DNA of 64,000 nt from Planctomycetota bacterium (GTDB lineage: Bacteria; Planctomycetota; UBA1135; UBA2386), in NCBI GenBank assembly GCA_016794425.1, contig JAEUHR010000058.1:62001-126000 (forward strand), given 5' to 3'. Each line of letters starts with the position of its first letter. The stretch's first letter is position 1. The translations under genes were made by a program, and so were the position numbers. Positions 61,067 to 64,000 of the stretch are shown here, piece by piece. The notes beneath the pieces were generated by a model that saw only the letters and a program-made list of their open reading frames with translations, had not been told where the DNA came from and made no database searches.

Positions 61067-63928
61067 ATGCACCTCCGTCTGCCGTTCACAGCCCTAGTCG
61101 TTGTCCTGGCAGCTCTTGCGGGATGTGGCGGCAGCTCGACCAAGATCGGTGCGTCGACCTTCTCGTGCAATGGTGCGGATGCCCGCGCGATCTGCCTCGA
61201 GAACTGCAACCTCGGTTGTGCGAGCACCGGTTGCGCACGGACGAACATCGCGCAGAACGAGATCATCGTGCTGCAGTTCAGCGAGGAGGTCGACCCGAAC
61301 TCGGTCAACCCGTCGTCGATCCGCTTCCGCACCGCGTCCGGTGAGCAGCCGGTCGGCGAGTTCTTCGTCAACGGCAAGCAGGTCGAGTTCGTGCCCGTGC
61401 TGAGCATCTCGGGCGGCACGACGTTCTTCGGCTTCGCCGCGGGCGAGGTCTACACGATGACGATCCCGGGCGGCGAGAACGAGATCGAGGTCGTGCGCAG
61501 CACGTCCGGCAAGCCGTTCGAGAAGACGCTGACCTGCACGCTGACGTCGTCGCTGGGCATCGTCGACCTCAACGGGGTGCCGCCGAGCGCGACGATGGTG
61601 TCGCCGCCGCTGAGCCAGCTGGCCAATGCGCCGCGCGATCTCGAGATCGTGCTCGAGTTCAACGAACTGATCGACGCGACGCCGTTCCTGAGCGGCACGG
61701 CATCGCCGGTCGGGTTCTCCGTGCGCCGCACGCGCATCGGCACCAGCGGCGAACGCGAGTGTGATCCGGCGTCGCAGCCGGTGACCGTGACCGGCAGCCT
61801 GCGGCTCGACTTCGACGCCGCGCGCGGCGTGTCGGTGCTGAGCTTCCGGCCGACCGCGCCCCTGCCCGGCAACGTCTGCATGCAGATCACCGTGTCGAAC
61901 GGCGTGCAGGACCTCTCGGGCCGCCCGGCGCAGACGCAGGTGTTCCAGTTCCTGACCGAGGTGACGCCGGTCGTCGTCGACAGCGTCGTCGAGACGTTCA
62001 CCGACGCCGAGTTCCTCGACGTCGACGCGTCGGCCGGCACCTGGGCTGCTGGCGCCGCGTCGTTCGCGCGCATCGGCGGCGACGGTCGCCACGGCGACTT
62101 CGACACGTCGATCGCGGTCGACAACGGGTCGGTGAACGGCAAGCGCCAGTTCACGATCAACACCGACAACACGATCATCCCGGCCAGCAAGACGTTCGGC
62201 GGCGCCGCCGTCGCGGTCACCGACGGCCGCTTCTTCTTCAGCAAGATGGTGGTGCCGAGCGACGTGCGCCTGAAGTTCACCGGCGCGAATCCGCCGGTCA
62301 TCACTGTCGCCGGTCGCCTCGACGTGCTGGGTGAGATCGACATCTCGGGCCAGTCGGTGTTGGCGCCGACGCCGACGCAGATCTCGCAGACGGCCGGCCA
62401 GCCGGGCGGCACGGCCGGCATCTTCGGCGGCGCTGGCGGCAAGGGCGGCGACCGCGGCAACGGCCTCACGGCGCAGGCGGCGAACAACGGCCAGAACGGC
62501 GGCGATGCCCGGCTGCTGGCCGGCCACGCCTATGCCGCGACGGTGGCGAACAGCGGCGGCCGCGGGTCGCCGATCTTCCCGGCCAGCGGCCTGTCGTCGG
62601 CGCTGGTCTATCCGACCCCGTTGCCCTCGCTGGCCTACACGCCGTCGGCGACCGCCGGCGGTGGCGGCGGCGGCAGCTGGCAGCCCGGCGTCAACGGGCG
62701 GGTCGTTGCCAACAACCACCTCGACCCGGGCCTGACCAACATCGCGGTGACCACCGCCGGCGCGGACTTCGTCGAGAACGCCGGCGCCAACTGGATCCCG
62801 AACCGCTACGTCGGCCGCACGATCACGACCAACCCGCCGACCGCGGGCGTCTACACGATCGTCGCCAACACCAACAACCGCATCACCGTGAACCCGGCCT
62901 GGTCGACGGTGCCGGGCGGCGGCACGTTCAGCGTGCCGCTCGGCCCGACGCCGAACGTGGATGCGATGGGACCGCCGGCGGCGGGCGGTGCGGCGGTGCA
63001 GCTGTTCCCGTTCCCGGCCCTGACCGGCACGAACCGCAGCTCGCTGCACTTCCTGGTCGGCGGCGGCGGCGGCGGTGGCGCCGGCACGCACGCCTGCCTG
63101 GCGCTGCACCTGGTGCGCACCTGGTGCATCGGCGGTGGCGGTGGTGGTGGCGGCGGCGCGATCGCGCTGCGCGCCGGCAACCTGCTGCGCCTGGCGCCGG
63201 GTTCGTCGGTGCTCGCCAAGGGCGGCAGCACGCCCAACAGCAGCGGCATCGCCACCAGCTCGCAGCCGGCGCCGGGTGGCGCGGGTGCCGGCGGCTCGGT
63301 CGTGCTGCAGGCCGGCAACGGTCTCGATCTCAGCGGTGCGGTGGACGTCCGCGGCGGCACCGGCGGCCTGTTCAACCGCAACGCGAACGGCAGCCCGGCC
63401 GGCGTGCCGAACAGCGCCACCGTGCAGATCGCCGGTGGTGATGGTGCGCCGGGCTTCGTCCGCCTCGAAGCGCCGGGCACGCCGACGACGGCGTTGCTGA
63501 CCGGCATGCTGCCGCCGGCGACGGCGCAGAACGTCGCCCCGCTCGAGGAGCGCGACGACACCGTCAGTTTCCGTTCGTTGTGGTACGACACCGACCTGCT
63601 GTTCGGCCCCGAGTACCTGCGCTACGTGATCCACGCCACCGTCGACGGGGTGCCGGTCGTCTTCAGCGACGACCCGGCGGTGTCGACGATCGCGGCCGGG
63701 CCGGGCGCGGCGCTGCGCGTGTTCTTCCAGGCGGCGACGCTGGATCCGGTCACGGAGCTGCCGACCGAGACCCGTCCGTGGCGCACCTCGGTGCGCACGC
63801 AGGGCAACCAGACCGGTATCGCCAGCGACGGCCTGACCGCCTTCCGCTACGTGATCGTGCTCGACCAGGCCGTGGCCCAGACCGTCACGGTCGAGGAGCT
63901 CGAGGTCTTCTACCAGAGCTCGACGTGA
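61067..63928 (+). CDS. Glycine-rich lipoprotein, type B, stand-alone
   Basis: 953 residues, unknown function. Lipobox LAGC (Cys20) after a clean signal peptide; the ATG at 61067 with GAGG upstream is chosen over an open upstream extension. Ig-like SbsA-type domains at about 60-150 (IIVLQFSEEVDPNSVNPSSI) and 190-300. From about 400 it shows I-x-V-x-G-x-L motifs and polyglycine runs (about residues 530, 665, 690), as in the gene at 28264. Then the SFRSLWYDTD block and a C-terminal strand VEELEVFY. Five early Cys (CNGADARAICLENCNLGC) suggest disulfides. The window ends 72 bp after the stop. Confidence 0.85.
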   Translation: MHLRLPFTALVVVLAALAGCGGSSTKIGASTFSCNGADARAICLENCNLGCASTGCARTNIAQNEIIVLQFSEEVDPNSVNPSSIRFRTASGEQPVGEFFVNGKQVEFVPVLSISGGTTFFGFAAGEVYTMTIPGGENEIEVVRSTSGKPFEKTLTCTLTSSLGIVDLNGVPPSATMVSPPLSQLANAPRDLEIVLEFNELIDATPFLSGTASPVGFSVRRTRIGTSGERECDPASQPVTVTGSLRLDFDAARGVSVLSFRPTAPLPGNVCMQITVSNGVQDLSGRPAQTQVFQFLTEVTPVVVDSVVETFTDAEFLDVDASAGTWAAGAASFARIGGDGRHGDFDTSIAVDNGSVNGKRQFTINTDNTIIPASKTFGGAAVAVTDGRFFFSKMVVPSDVRLKFTGANPPVITVAGRLDVLGEIDISGQSVLAPTPTQISQTAGQPGGTAGIFGGAGGKGGDRGNGLTAQAANNGQNGGDARLLAGHAYAATVANSGGRGSPIFPASGLSSALVYPTPLPSLAYTPSATAGGGGGGSWQPGVNGRVVANNHLDPGLTNIAVTTAGADFVENAGANWIPNRYVGRTITTNPPTAGVYTIVANTNNRITVNPAWSTVPGGGTFSVPLGPTPNVDAMGPPAAGGAAVQLFPFPALTGTNRSSLHFLVGGGGGGGAGTHACLALHLVRTWCIGGGGGGGGGAIALRAGNLLRLAPGSSVLAKGGSTPNSSGIATSSQPAPGGAGAGGSVVLQAGNGLDLSGAVDVRGGTGGLFNRNANGSPAGVPNSATVQIAGGDGAPGFVRLEAPGTPTTALLTGMLPPATAQNVAPLEERDDTVSFRSLWYDTDLLFGPEYLRYVIHATVDGVPVVFSDDPAVSTIAAGPGAALRVFFQAATLDPVTELPTETRPWRTSVRTQGNQTGIASDGLTAFRYVIVLDQAVAQTVTVEELEVFYQSST

Positions 63929-64000
63929 TCCCTGCGCCGCCCCGCACTGCACCGACTCTCGCGACGAACCAGTTGGCACCGAATCCGACGCTGTCTCCCA

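Overview
This 64-kb window is one continuous piece of a very GC-rich bacterial chromosome with dense coding and no visible rRNA, CRISPR array, phage or insertion sequence. The gene content points to a planctomycete-like bacterium (inference). The EF-Tu has a non-standard switch I that I recall from planctomycete EF-Tu, there are many large secreted lipoproteins with glycine-rich stretches, and the core translation/transcription genes are clearly bacterial.

Left part (1-23.8 kb): a 5'-truncated HU gene, a cystathionine gamma-lyase/synthase on the minus strand, a MutS2 without its usual C-terminal Smr domain, and a single-domain response regulator. Then comes the classical block tRNA-Thr/Tyr/Gly/Thr - tuf - tRNA-Trp - secE - nusG - rplKAJL - rpoBC - rpsL - rpsG. 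It differs from the usual arrangement in that rpsG is not followed by the major fusA. After it lie a membrane-anchored PDZ protein (GspC-like), a type III pantothenate kinase (coaX), an MnmE-like GTPase, and an aspartate carbamoyltransferase fused to a PyrI-type zinc module.

Middle (24-38 kb): four consecutive large lipoprotein genes arranged A-B-A'-B'. The A proteins are paralogs, both 1311 residues. The B proteins carry an Ig-like (SbsA-type) N-terminus, and the first has long polyglycine-containing repeats. A fifth, B-type, gene sits alone at 61-64 kb. This family is the best candidate here for an undescribed surface system.

Right part (38-64 kb): a type IV pilus/type II secretion set (prepilin peptidase, PilT, PilB/GspE, PilC/GspF, a TPR membrane protein, a type IV pilin) with an OmpA-type lipoprotein and an EF-G paralog between its members. 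It is followed by a three-gene glycosylation operon (GT2, GT4, TMTC-like GT-C/TPR protein), TatD, a secreted protein, a TPR protein, an AlkD-like gene overlapping a cystathionine beta-synthase, an unknown Arg/His/Pro-rich protein, a MogA-type protein, a DUF4863 protein and a HEAT-like membrane protein. The beta-synthase and the gamma-lyase at the left end could together form a reverse transsulfuration route. The prepilin peptidase and pilus motor genes could serve the export or display of the neighbouring secreted proteins, but that link is inferred from proximity only.
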